Source: Arcicella sp040387735 (GTDB lineage: Bacteria; Bacteroidota; Bacteroidia; Cytophagales; Spirosomataceae). Taken from it: a stretch of DNA of 64,000 nt. The notes beneath the pieces are model-generated. The model was not told the origin of the DNA. It saw nothing but the letters and a program-made list of their open reading frames with translations, and made no database searches. Every line of letters starts with the position of its first letter. The stretch's first letter is position 1. Of this stretch, positions 35,436-43,226 are shown piece by piece. The translations under genes and the position numbers were made by a program. The stretch covers positions 1 through 64,000 of the forward strand of contig JAZKDE010000016.1 in NCBI GenBank assembly GCA_040387735.1, given 5' to 3'.

Positions 35436-36395
35436 ATGAAAAAATATACATTTACAGAAAAAAAAGATACTCGTTCTGGCTTCGGAGCAGGTATGCAGGT
35501 TTTAGGTCAAACTAATCCTAATGTTGTGGCTCTTTGTGCCGATTTAATCGGTTCATTGAAGTTGGATGCTTTTATTAAAGAAAATCCAGAAAGATTTTTC
35601 CAAACGGGTATCGCAGAAGCAAACATGATTTGTATTGCGGCGGGTTTGACAATCGGTGGAAAAATCCCTTTTGCAACCACATTTGCTAACTTCGGAACGG
35701 GTCGTGTGTATGACCAAATCCGTCAGTCAGTTGCATATTCAGACAAAAATGTTAAAATTGCTTGTTCTCACGCAGGTTTGACTTTGGGTGAGGATGGTGC
35801 AACCCACCAAATTTTGGAAGATTTAGGATTAATGAAAATGCTTCCGGGCATGACCGTTATCAATCCTTGCGATTATAACCAAACGAAAGCAGCTACAATT
35901 GCCGTAGCTGAACACGTTGGACCCGTTTATTTACGTTTCGGGCGTCCAGTTGTGCCAATTTTTACTGACCCTGATCAAGAATTTATCATTGGAAAAGCAT
36001 GGACGGTAAACGAAGGAAAAGATGTAAGTATCTTTGCCACAGGACATTTGGTTTGGGAAGCAATCTTAGCAGGTGAAATTTTAGCCGAAAAAGGTATTGA
36101 TGCTGAAATAATAAATATCCACACGATTAAACCTTTGGACGTAGATGCTATCTTAGCTTCAGTACGTAAAACGGGTTGTGCGGTTTCGGCTGAGGAACAT
36201 CAGATTGCAGGGGGCTTAGGAGATTCAATTGCTCAGGTTTTAATCAAAAATCATCTTGCTCCATTAGAATACGTTGGCGTTGAAGACTCTTTCGGGGAAT
36301 CTGGAACTCCAGCTCAATTAATGGAAAAATATGGTTTGAATGCTGCTTCTATTGTTGAAAAAGCAATGAAAGCAATCGCACGTAAGAATTCTTAA
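35436..36395 (+). CDS. Transketolase, C-terminal subunit
   Basis: The second half of the split transketolase, with the pyrimidine-binding and C-terminal domains. FQTGIAEANMICIAAGLT near residue 60 holds the catalytic glutamate that activates ThDP, and ACSHAGLTLGEDGATHQ near 112 and the C-terminal AEEHQIAGGLGDSIAQVL are characteristic. I start at the ATG at 35436; an upstream in-frame codon at 35418 would overlap the stop of the TOPRIM gene. It pairs with the gene at 32990-33847, and the intervening ATPase/TOPRIM genes lie on the same strand with very short spacers, so all four are probably co-transcribed. A strong terminator follows. Confidence 0.95.
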   Translation: MKKYTFTEKKDTRSGFGAGMQVLGQTNPNVVALCADLIGSLKLDAFIKENPERFFQTGIAEANMICIAAGLTIGGKIPFATTFANFGTGRVYDQIRQSVAYSDKNVKIACSHAGLTLGEDGATHQILEDLGLMKMLPGMTVINPCDYNQTKAATIAVAEHVGPVYLRFGRPVVPIFTDPDQEFIIGKAWTVNEGKDVSIFATGHLVWEAILAGEILAEKGIDAEIINIHTIKPLDVDAILASVRKTGCAVSAEEHQIAGGLGDSIAQVLIKNHLAPLEYVGVEDSFGESGTPAQLMEKYGLNAASIVEKAMKAIARKNS

Positions 36396-36415
36396 TTTTT
36401 TGATTGTGAGTATTA

Positions 36416-36456
36416 AAACTCCGCAAGAATATAGAATTCTTGCGGAGTTTTTTTTT
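36416..36456 (+). terminator. Intrinsic terminator after the transketolase operon
   Basis: AAACTCCGCAAGAAT (36416-36430) and ATTCTTGCGGAGTTT (36436-36450) form a perfect 15-bp stem with a 5-base loop, followed by a run of T. It lies 20 bases after the stop codon. Confidence 0.9.
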
Positions 36457-36458
36457 AA

Positions 36459-36532
36459 GACAGGTTTCCAACTGAGACGCACAGTCCTGTCTGGGTAATA
36501 ACAGGACTGTGCGTCTCAGTTGAAAACCTGTC
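36459..36532. repeat. 32-bp near-perfect palindrome
   Basis: The arms 36459-36490 and 36501-36532 (GACAGGTTTYCAACTGAGAC and onward) pair with one mismatch around a 10-base loop, CTGGGTAATA. It follows directly on the terminator of the transketolase operon and precedes the ECF sigma gene by 15 bases. It is the longest palindrome of the window. It contains GAGACGCA, which recurs in the palindrome near 50590. Confidence 0.85.
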
Positions 36533-36546
36533 CTATTTAATTCTGA

Positions 36547-37107
36547 ATGACCGAAAATAAATTAACCGATTCAGAAATATTAGCAAAATTCTCAGTTCTC
36601 GAAACTCGTAATTTTGCCTTTAACCAACTGGTAAGAAATTATCAGCAGAAAGTCTATTGGCATATCCGTAAGATGGTCATTGACCACGACGATGCCGATG
36701 ACTTGACCCAAGAAACTTTCATTAAAGCATGGAAAGGCTTAGAAAACTTCAAGGGTGAGTCTCAATTATTTACGTGGCTTTACCGCATCGCCACCAATGA
36801 ATCTCTAAATCATTTAACAAAAAAGAAAAGACGCTTTTTTCTACCCATCAACGACATTACAGATGAATTATCGAATAAATTAGAAGGCTCAGATATGATT
36901 TCGGGCGATGAAATTCAACTGAAATTACAAAAAGCTCTCTTGACTTTACCCGATAAACAACGGCTGGTTTTCAATATGAAATATTACGATGATATGAAGT
37001 ATGAAGAAATTTCTGAAATCACAGGAACATCCATTGGAGCCTTGAAAGCTTCGTATCATTTGGCAGTAAAAAAAGTAGAAGAACACCTTAAAAAATCAGT
37101 TTTTTGA
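36547..37107 (+). CDS. ECF-type RNA polymerase sigma-70 factor (first of two)
   Basis: An extracytoplasmic-function sigma factor of 186 residues. Region 2 has FNQLVRNYQQKVYWHIRKM and the -10 recognition stretch DADDLTQETFIKAWKGLENFKGES with LFTWLYRIATNESLN. Region 4 has LPDKQRLVFNMKYYDDMKYEEISEITGTSIGALKASYHLAVKK. Such factors redirect RNA polymerase in response to envelope signals. The next genes encode a single-span membrane protein, a probable anti-sigma factor, and an LTxxQ-type periplasmic protein. A second such unit begins at 38284. It probably controls its own operon, but no promoter is obvious after the 36459-36532 palindrome. Confidence 0.93.
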   Translation: MTENKLTDSEILAKFSVLETRNFAFNQLVRNYQQKVYWHIRKMVIDHDDADDLTQETFIKAWKGLENFKGESQLFTWLYRIATNESLNHLTKKKRRFFLPINDITDELSNKLEGSDMISGDEIQLKLQKALLTLPDKQRLVFNMKYYDDMKYEEISEITGTSIGALKASYHLAVKKVEEHLKKSVF

Positions 37108-37225
37108 TTACCAGTTAAACCTTCAAGTACCATTACTGTCAAAGAATAAAAAAGTATAATTAAATTCCCATTGAACATAAATACTAAATTTTCGGTGTAT
37201 TCTATGTTATAGTGTGGTTCAGAAA

Positions 37226-37663
37226 ATGAAAAAGGAAGAATTTGATTTAGAAAATTTACCCAGAGAAAATATCTTCAAAGTACCCGATAATTACTTTGAC
37301 GAACTTCCCATGCGAGTACAAACCCGTACCTCCGCAAAAGCAAAAGTGGTACCTTTAGTTTCATGGTCGAAACAGCGAACTTGGGCGAGTATTGCCGCTT
37401 GTTCTACAATTATGATTCTGGGGTATTTTACGCTCATGCCTAAACAAGAATCGTTGGGAAATGAGGCTTTATCGGGTGTAAAAAACCAAGAAATCGTCAA
37501 TTATTTAATTCAAGAAAACCTTACTCAAAATGATGTAGCGGAACAATTTAATAACAATAAGGGACTCAAAATAAACGACTCTGATTTTTTGGATAATTTA
37601 AAAGTAAGTGATAAAGATATTTTACAAAGTGTTGATTTAAAAGACATTGAAGAAGAAATTTAG
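37226..37663 (+). CDS. Single-span membrane protein, probable anti-sigma factor
   Basis: The protein has about 145 residues. The N-terminal cytosolic part, rich in Glu and Asp (EEFDLENLPRENIFKVPDNYFDELP), is followed by one transmembrane helix near residue 55-72 (TWASIAACSTIMILGYFTL) and an acidic C-terminus. The KVPDNYFDELP element is common in small Bacteroidota proteins encoded next to ECF sigma factors. I choose the ATG at 37226; a GTG four codons upstream is possible. I do not see a zinc-binding anti-sigma motif, so the role rests on position and topology. Confidence 0.7.
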   Translation: MKKEEFDLENLPRENIFKVPDNYFDELPMRVQTRTSAKAKVVPLVSWSKQRTWASIAACSTIMILGYFTLMPKQESLGNEALSGVKNQEIVNYLIQENLTQNDVAEQFNNNKGLKINDSDFLDNLKVSDKDILQSVDLKDIEEEI

Positions 37664-37683
37664 TCACCTTAATTATAAAAAAA

Positions 37684-38139
37684 ATGAAAAAGATAAGTAT
37701 TCTAATCACAATTTTGACTTTAACATTTACTTCATTTGTTAAAGCACAGGATGAAAACCCAAGAGGAAAAGAGAAGATAAAAGCCGCCAAAGTTGGCTTA
37801 ATTACCAACCGTTTGAACTTGACCGAAGAACAAGCAAAAACGTTCTGGATAGTTTACGATGAATTTGAGAAAAAACGCTCAGAAATCAGAAAAAATATCC
37901 GTCAAATGACCGCCGAAAGTAGAAATATTACAACTTCTGACGATAAAATTTTGACTGATTTAAAAGAAGTTTTGACTCTCAAACAAAAAGAAGTTGATTT
38001 AGAAAAAGAATACGTCAACAAATTTTTGAAGACTATTAATGTTCGTCAACTATCAGAATTGTATAAAACTGAGCAACTTTTTAACCAAATGCTGGTCAAA
38101 AAATTAAATCGGACGGAGAATAAATTTGACAAAGAATAA
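37684..38139 (+). CDS. Exported LTxxQ/Spy-like helical protein
   Basis: A periplasmic protein of 151 residues. A signal peptide ends at about residue 21 (VKAQ). The mature part is helical and charged, with NRLNLTEEQAKTFWIVYDEFEKKR near 40-60, which resembles the LTxxQ motif of Spy/CpxP proteins. Spy-like proteins act as periplasmic chaperones or metal-stress sensors. It is the third gene of the first sigma / membrane protein / periplasmic protein unit, and a terminator follows. Homology to Spy is weak and based on motif and topology. Confidence 0.65.
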   Translation: MKKISILITILTLTFTSFVKAQDENPRGKEKIKAAKVGLITNRLNLTEEQAKTFWIVYDEFEKKRSEIRKNIRQMTAESRNITTSDDKILTDLKEVLTLKQKEVDLEKEYVNKFLKTINVRQLSELYKTEQLFNQMLVKKLNRTENKFDKE

Positions 38140-38168
38140 ATAAACCTGTTGAAAGCCCTTTTCACATT

Positions 38169-38200
38169 AACCTTTCTAAGAAAATTAGAAAGGTTTTTTA
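38169..38200 (+). terminator. Intrinsic terminator after the first sigma unit
   Basis: AACCTTTCTA (38169-38178) and TAGAAAGGTT (38186-38195) form a perfect 10-bp stem followed by TTTTTATTTT. It lies 30 bases after the LTxxQ protein gene. Confidence 0.85.
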
Positions 38201-38283
38201 TTTTACAATAAAAATAAAATTTCACCGCAAGTTTTATTTTTATTTATCATCTAATTATTTATAAGCTCAGGAATCCCCACTGA

Positions 38284-38859
38284 ATGAACGAACAAGAACT
38301 GCTAAATCAATTACAAACTGGCAATGAATCCGCCTTTAAGACTTTGGTTGAAACTCATCAAAAACGAGTTTTCAATACTGTCTTGGCAATTGTCCAGAAT
38401 TTTGAGGAAGCCGAAGACGTTTCTCAAGAGGTTTTTATGGAAGCTTATCAATCAGTCAATAAATTTAGAGGGGATTCTAAATTATCGACTTGGTTATACA
38501 GAATTGCGACGACAAAAGCATTAGAGGAAATTCGCAAGAAAAAAACAGCAAAGCGATTTTCTTTTTTCACGAAATTGTTTGGAGATGATAATGAAATTTT
38601 ACACCAACCTGTTGATTTTGAGCATCCAGGAGTTGTACTTGAACATAAAGAAAATAGCAAAATTCTGTTCAAAGCTATTAATTTATTGCCTGATAATCAG
38701 AAGGTTGCTTTCACACTTTATAATATTGAAGGATTAAGTTATCAAGAAATTACAGAAGTGATGCAATTATCACTTTCATCGATTGAGTCACTTTTATTTA
38801 GAGCAAAAACTAATTTACGTAAATCATTAGGTGATTTTTATAAAAATCAAAAAATCTAA
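38284..38859 (+). CDS. ECF-type RNA polymerase sigma-70 factor (second of two)
   Basis: A sigma factor of 191 residues with region 2 (FKTLVETHQKRVFNTVLAIVQNFEEAEDVSQEVFMEAYQSVNKF, then LSTWLYRIATTKALE) and region 4 (LPDNQKVAFTLYNIEGLSYQEITEVMQLSLSSIESLLFRAKTNLRKSL). It differs clearly from the factor encoded at 36547, so the two are not a recent duplication. The membrane protein gene begins one base after its stop, so the pair is probably translated together. The downstream genes for an LTxxQ-like protein, YHYH protein and copper proteins are candidate targets. Confidence 0.93.
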   Translation: MNEQELLNQLQTGNESAFKTLVETHQKRVFNTVLAIVQNFEEAEDVSQEVFMEAYQSVNKFRGDSKLSTWLYRIATTKALEEIRKKKTAKRFSFFTKLFGDDNEILHQPVDFEHPGVVLEHKENSKILFKAINLLPDNQKVAFTLYNIEGLSYQEITEVMQLSLSSIESLLFRAKTNLRKSLGDFYKNQKI

Positions 38860-38860
38860 T

Positions 38861-39148
38861 ATGGACAATTTGCCGAACATAGAAACCAAAATAGAACAGA
38901 CGATAAATGCTTTAGAAGGTATTCAATCGGCTGAACCAAAAGCCTATTTTTATACCCGTTTACACGCACGAATGGAACGTGAATTACTTACGACTAAAAC
39001 CGTTTTAGGCTGGCAATTCAAACCAATTTATGCTCTATCAGCAGTTGCTGTTATATTGATTATCAACATTTTCACCTTTATGAATCTACAAAAAAAGGGA
39101 ACGAATTCGCAACAGCAATATAATTTATATGAAAGCGGAGAATTTTAA
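38861..39148 (+). CDS. Small single-span membrane protein, probable anti-sigma factor
   Basis: A protein of 95 residues beginning MDNLPNIETKIEQTINALEGIQSAEP, followed by PYFYTRLHARMERE-like sequence and one transmembrane helix (about 52-72, PIYALSAVAVILIINIFTFM). The start at the ATG 38861 lies one base after the sigma-factor stop. The layout matches small Bacteroidota proteins next to ECF sigma factors, thought to hold the sigma factor at the membrane. There is no recognised zinc motif. Function is inferred from position. Confidence 0.7.
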   Translation: MDNLPNIETKIEQTINALEGIQSAEPKAYFYTRLHARMERELLTTKTVLGWQFKPIYALSAVAVILIINIFTFMNLQKKGTNSQQQYNLYESGEF

Positions 39149-39167
39149 AAATTATTAGTCTAAGAAC

Positions 39168-39674
39168 ATGGAAGATAAAAAAAAAATAAAAACACTGTGG
39201 ATTGCGATTATCATGTTGATAATCATCAATCTATCAGTTTTAGCATGCCTATGGTTGTCTCCACGAGGAATCCAAGGGCAATTAAGTCCAGAAAGAATTG
39301 AAAAAGCACTAAATTTTGATAGTCAACAAAAGGAACGATTTGAAATAATAAAAGATAAACACTTTGCCGAGGTAACTCCAATTCGGGACAGTATAAAAAT
39401 CATAAAATCGGAATTGTTTGACTACATCAAACAAGATAAGCCAAACCCAAAATTTATCGACGAAAAGATGAATTTATTGGCGAGTAAAATCAAAGAGAAT
39501 GAAGAAAAAACGCTCAAGCATTTTACTGAAGTTAGAGCTATTTGCAATGAAGAACAGAAGCACGTTTTCGATAATGAAATTTTAGAAAGATTCAAAAAAC
39601 AAGGACCAAATGGTGGTGGTCGTCCAGAAGGCGAAGGTAGACCACCAAGACCTGACGGCCCTCCTCCACGTTAA
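39168..39674 (+). CDS. Membrane-anchored Spy/CpxP-like periplasmic protein
   Basis: An N-terminal transmembrane helix (about 9-30) anchors a helical periplasmic domain with LSPERIEKALNFDSQQKERFEIIKDKH and, later, LKHFTEVRAICNEEQKHVFDNEIL, a layout typical of heavy-metal resistance/CnrX-like or Spy-like proteins. The C-terminus is Gly/Pro/Arg-rich (GGGRPEGEGRPPRPDGPPPR). The length is 168. It is the third gene of the second sigma unit and lies just before the YHYH and multicopper oxidase genes. A role in sensing metal or misfolding in the periplasm is plausible but not shown. Confidence 0.72.
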   Translation: MEDKKKIKTLWIAIIMLIIINLSVLACLWLSPRGIQGQLSPERIEKALNFDSQQKERFEIIKDKHFAEVTPIRDSIKIIKSELFDYIKQDKPNPKFIDEKMNLLASKIKENEEKTLKHFTEVRAICNEEQKHVFDNEILERFKKQGPNGGGRPEGEGRPPRPDGPPPR

Positions 39675-39729
39675 AAAAATAAAACCCAAAATGAAAAAAC
39701 GCTACTTCTCAACTTTTAAAAATCAATCA

Positions 39730-40500
39730 ATGAAAAAACTAATCTTAGTTTTCGGAATTATTATGTTTGTAATGGCTTGCAAATCTTCGACAGATACAAC
39801 GCCGAGCACCACCACTACAACTTCGGGAACAACCTACGACATTTCAGTTATTAAAGACAAATTTTATAGTACCCCAAGTTTCAGCAGTACCGTTAGCGTA
39901 ACCATTGAAGGAAACTATTTGATAGTCAAAACCAATGGAACGCCCGACCATAAAAGTCCGTATTATAGTTCGTCTGATTCACGATACGAAGCATACAATG
40001 GCTCAAATACAAGTTTCAAAATTGCTCCAAACACAATTGCCACTCAAAACTTGACCTTCAAAATTCCATTAAATCCCAAAGAAGCAAGTAGTAAATCAAG
40101 TACGCCAATGGGACCAATTGGGGTTTCATTAAATGGAATTCCATTTTACAACCAATATGCGGCTGGCGGTGCCAAATTATCAGGAGAAATTAACGGTTTT
40201 GACCAATACGGGGGACATCCACAAATGCAAGGTCAATACCATTATCACGTTGAACCACTGAATTTAACCGCAAAAAAAGGGACAGATGCTTTTTTAGGCG
40301 TTTTATTGGACGGATTTCCAGTTTATGGTCCAAAAGAAAACGGAGTTTTAGTAAAAGAATCAGATTTAGATGCTTATCACGGTCATACTGCCAAAACCAC
40401 TGAATTCCCGAACGGAATTTATCATTATCACATTACTTCAACCGACCCTTATTTAAATGGAAGTGGATTTTTTGGTACTGCAGGAACAGTTAGTCAATAA
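39730..40500 (+). CDS. YHYH domain lipoprotein
   Basis: A lipoprotein of 256 residues. I start at the ATG at 39730, because it opens a short signal ending in a lipobox, VMACKSS; longer in-frame starts overlap the previous gene. After a Ser/Thr-rich linker, the YHYH domain covers most of the protein. Its two copies of the name-giving motif are GQYHYHVEP (about 168-176) and GIYHYHITS (about 237-245), with YHGHTAKTTEFPNG between. Histidine pairs of this kind could bind metal. Proteins of this family are often encoded near multicopper oxidases. The biochemical role is unknown. Confidence 0.88.
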   Translation: MKKLILVFGIIMFVMACKSSTDTTPSTTTTTSGTTYDISVIKDKFYSTPSFSSTVSVTIEGNYLIVKTNGTPDHKSPYYSSSDSRYEAYNGSNTSFKIAPNTIATQNLTFKIPLNPKEASSKSSTPMGPIGVSLNGIPFYNQYAAGGAKLSGEINGFDQYGGHPQMQGQYHYHVEPLNLTAKKGTDAFLGVLLDGFPVYGPKENGVLVKESDLDAYHGHTAKTTEFPNGIYHYHITSTDPYLNGSGFFGTAGTVSQ

Positions 40501-40535
40501 AAAAATTAATCTTTAAACCTTCAATCAAAATTATC

Positions 40536-42005
40536 ATGCTGAGAAAACCTTTTTTATTAATAGGAATATGTTGGATTTTAGTCTTTAGTTGTAATAAACA
40601 AAGCGATGATACAACAGTAACACCAACCACCAATACTGGCTCAACTACCTACAATGACCTTTGGATTCCTCCAACCATTTCGGGAACAAATTTTGATTTA
40701 ACGTTAGCTAAATCAAGCAAACAACTGAAAACGGGAGCGGCAACGCCAACTTATGGCTATAATGGAGCGTCATTTTGGGGACCAACTTTGATAATGAACA
40801 AGGGAGATTTTGTTCAAATGAATGTTACCAATAATTTATCCGAAACCACTACAACGCATTGGCACGGTTTTCATATTCCAGCAATTATGGATGGTGGGCC
40901 ACACCAAATGATTGAAGCAGGGACAACTTGGAAACCATCGTTTGAAGTCAAAAATAATGCAGGTACTTATTGGTATCACCCGCATTTGCACGAGAAAACT
41001 TTTCAGCAATTGACTTATGGTGCAGGTGGATTAATCATCATAAAAGACCCAATTGAATCAGCATTGGCTCTTCCACGAACTTACGGAACGGATGATATTC
41101 CCTTGGTTTTGACCAGTAGAAGATTTAATTCTGATAATTCATTTACCGTTACAGAACATGCCTACGGAGATTATGCTCTCGCCAACGGAACACTTGATGC
41201 ACAAATTACTTTGCCTAAACAATATGTTCGTTTTAGGATTTTGAATGCCGAAACAGAACGTGGCTATAATTTAGGATTTAGCGATAATCGTTCATTTTAT
41301 GTCATTACCAATGATGGAGGATTATTAGATGCACCCGTTGAAGTAACCAGAGTAAAATTGGCAGTTGGGGAACGTGCAGAAATTTTGGTAGATTTAGGCA
41401 AAGATGCCGTTGGAGGCAGTTTAGATTTAAAAGCCTACAATACAAATCAAGAATTTGGTTTTGGTGGAAGTGAACCACAAACCAGTGGGCAATTTGGTAG
41501 TTTACTGAATAATAAAGATTTTACGGTTCTCCACATAAACGTAAAAGCCGCCACCGCCAATGCAATTACCGCAGTACCAAATAAACTCACAACCAATACA
41601 TATTGGAAAGAATCAGATGCTACCTCTACTCGGACCATCAGTATTACTGGCGGGCAAGCTGGTTCTGCGTTTACGTTTGATAACAATACTTACGGATTTA
41701 CGACTTTCAATCAAAAACTAAAATTGAATGCGATTGAAAAGTGGACAGTTGTCAATAATAATATTTTCGGGCATTCATTTCACATTCATGATATTCAGTT
41801 CAAGATTGTCTCACGAAGTTCGGGAGCAATTGCCCCATATGAATCAGGTTGGAAAGACACTTTTTATATTCGGACGGGAGAAACGGTTTCGGTTGTCGCC
41901 AAATTCGATGATTTTGCCAGTGATACCAATCCTTATATGTACCATTGCCACTTTCCAAACCACGAAGATGGAGGTTTAATGGGGCAGTTTTTGGTGACTA
42001 AATAA
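40536..42005 (+). CDS. Multicopper oxidase (CueO/bilirubin oxidase-like), lipoprotein
   Basis: Multicopper oxidases couple one-electron oxidation of a substrate to reduction of oxygen to water. A signal with lipobox LVFSC anchors the protein in the envelope. All four copper-binding blocks are present: HWHGFH, WYHPHLHE, HSFHIHD and YHCHFPNHEDGG. In the last one, the residue ten after the type 1 cysteine is Leu, not Met, which in laccases goes with a higher redox potential. The length of 489 gives three cupredoxin domains. It lies after the YHYH gene and before two MORN/SCO1 pairs, so it probably takes part in copper handling. The in vivo substrate is unknown. Confidence 0.93.
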   Translation: MLRKPFLLIGICWILVFSCNKQSDDTTVTPTTNTGSTTYNDLWIPPTISGTNFDLTLAKSSKQLKTGAATPTYGYNGASFWGPTLIMNKGDFVQMNVTNNLSETTTTHWHGFHIPAIMDGGPHQMIEAGTTWKPSFEVKNNAGTYWYHPHLHEKTFQQLTYGAGGLIIIKDPIESALALPRTYGTDDIPLVLTSRRFNSDNSFTVTEHAYGDYALANGTLDAQITLPKQYVRFRILNAETERGYNLGFSDNRSFYVITNDGGLLDAPVEVTRVKLAVGERAEILVDLGKDAVGGSLDLKAYNTNQEFGFGGSEPQTSGQFGSLLNNKDFTVLHINVKAATANAITAVPNKLTTNTYWKESDATSTRTISITGGQAGSAFTFDNNTYGFTTFNQKLKLNAIEKWTVVNNNIFGHSFHIHDIQFKIVSRSSGAIAPYESGWKDTFYIRTGETVSVVAKFDDFASDTNPYMYHCHFPNHEDGGLMGQFLVTK

Positions 42006-42015
42006 TCGCAACTGA

Positions 42016-42576
42016 ATGTATTTGAATCTCACGAAAAGTACACTTATTAACGTGTTTCTCTTCTTATTTTTTGGCTCATGCCAAGAAAATAAGAAGAGAG
42101 TAAGTGTTTTAAATTTCGACCCAAATCTCAAAAAAACTGATAAAGGTTGGATTTATAAAAATAAAGCTTTCACTGGTTTTATGATTGAAGAAGAAAAAGA
42201 CCATAGAATTGTGTATCGTTTACCAATTGCCAACGGAAAAGAAGAAGGTTTAGCCAAAGGCTGGTATAATTCGGGAGAGAAATTGTCGGAAAGAATATTT
42301 ATCAATGGCAAAATGGAAGGAATTTTCAAGCAATGGTGGCCCAACGGAAGGTTTCGCTACTTGTTCAAGTATAAAAATAATATTTTTGACGGAAAACAAA
42401 TTGTCTATTTTCCAAACGGTAAAGTTAGAGAGGAAAGTAATTATCAATCAGGGGAAAAAGAAGGAATTCAGCGAGTTTGGGATGAAAAAGGAAGCCTAAT
42501 TTCAAATTATACCATCAAAAATAAAAAGCTTTATGGCATTATTTCAGTTAAGAGTTGTATTCCCATTGGTCACTAA
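42016..42576 (+). CDS. MORN/YwqK-repeat lipoprotein (first copy)
   Basis: A lipoprotein of 186 residues with lipobox LFFGSC and several MORN-like repeats: EGLAKGWYNSGEKLSERIF, EGIFKQWWPNGRFRYLFKY, DGKQIVYFPNGKVREESNY and EGIQRVWDEKGSL. It ends with KKLYGIISVKSC, and the second copy at 43227 ends with RRFGFLGAKGC; the shared Cys near the end is notable. YwqK-type repeats are named after an antitoxin but occur in many envelope proteins; no toxin is present here. The gene overlaps the downstream SCO1 gene. The function is unknown, possibly a partner of SCO1. Confidence 0.78.
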   Translation: MYLNLTKSTLINVFLFLFFGSCQENKKRVSVLNFDPNLKKTDKGWIYKNKAFTGFMIEEEKDHRIVYRLPIANGKEEGLAKGWYNSGEKLSERIFINGKMEGIFKQWWPNGRFRYLFKYKNNIFDGKQIVYFPNGKVREESNYQSGEKEGIQRVWDEKGSLISNYTIKNKKLYGIISVKSCIPIGH

Positions 42577-43213
42577 AATTTTCATATATAGCTTAATTGT
42601 TATCTGGTTTTCAAGTTCTTGTAAAAAAGATAATAAATCCGAAAGTAGCCTTCCTTTCTATAACACGGCAGATTTTACGGCAAAATGGATAAATAATAAT
42701 GCTGATGATTACCAGAAAATTCATACCATTGAACATTTTTCTTTCTATGACCAAAATGGAAATATTTTCAATTCAGATTCATTGAAAGGTAAAATCTATG
42801 TGGCAAATTTCTTTTTTACCATCTGCCCAAGTATTTGCCCAAAAATGACCTCCAATTTAGGAACACTTCAAAGTACATTTTCCCAAGAAAAAGCGTTTAA
42901 AATTGTTTCATTTTCAGTAACTCCTTGGATTGATTCTGTTGCTAAATTGAAAAAGTATAGCTTAAAACATAACATTAATGCGGCTAATTGGCGATTATTA
43001 ACTGGAGAAAAGGAACAAATTTATACATTGGGAAGAAAATCATTTTTTGCAGAAAAAACATTAGGGCTAACAAAGAATAAAACCGACTTTCTCCACACTG
43101 AAACTATGGTTTTAATTGATAAAAAATCCAGAATTAGAGGCGTTTATAGTGCTACAAATCCAGATGAAATTCCAAGAATTACGGAAGATATTAGAACACT
43201 TTTAAAGGAGTAA
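42533..43213 (+). CDS. SCO1/SenC-family copper-binding protein (first copy)
   Basis: SCO proteins deliver copper to the CuA site of cytochrome oxidase or act as thiol-disulfide proteins. The N-terminal signal ends in a lipobox-like FSSSC (Cys30). The copper-binding motif CPSICPK (C98, C102) lies in the thioredoxin fold after NFFFTI, and the conserved His is in DFLHTETMVLIDK near 185. The ATG at 42533 overlaps the MORN gene by 44 bases; a TTG at 42566 would give a shorter N-terminus and is also possible. It is paired with the preceding MORN lipoprotein. A second MORN/SCO1 pair follows, so this is an old duplication. Confidence 0.9.
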   Translation: MALFQLRVVFPLVTKIFIYSLIVIWFSSSCKKDNKSESSLPFYNTADFTAKWINNNADDYQKIHTIEHFSFYDQNGNIFNSDSLKGKIYVANFFFTICPSICPKMTSNLGTLQSTFSQEKAFKIVSFSVTPWIDSVAKLKKYSLKHNINAANWRLLTGEKEQIYTLGRKSFFAEKTLGLTKNKTDFLHTETMVLIDKKSRIRGVYSATNPDEIPRITEDIRTLLKE

Positions 43214-43226
43214 AATAATATTTTAA

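Noticed and set aside
36459..36532. Insertion sequence end or CRISPR repeat
   Set aside because: It is a single long hairpin without target-site duplication, a transposase gene or spaced direct repeats.
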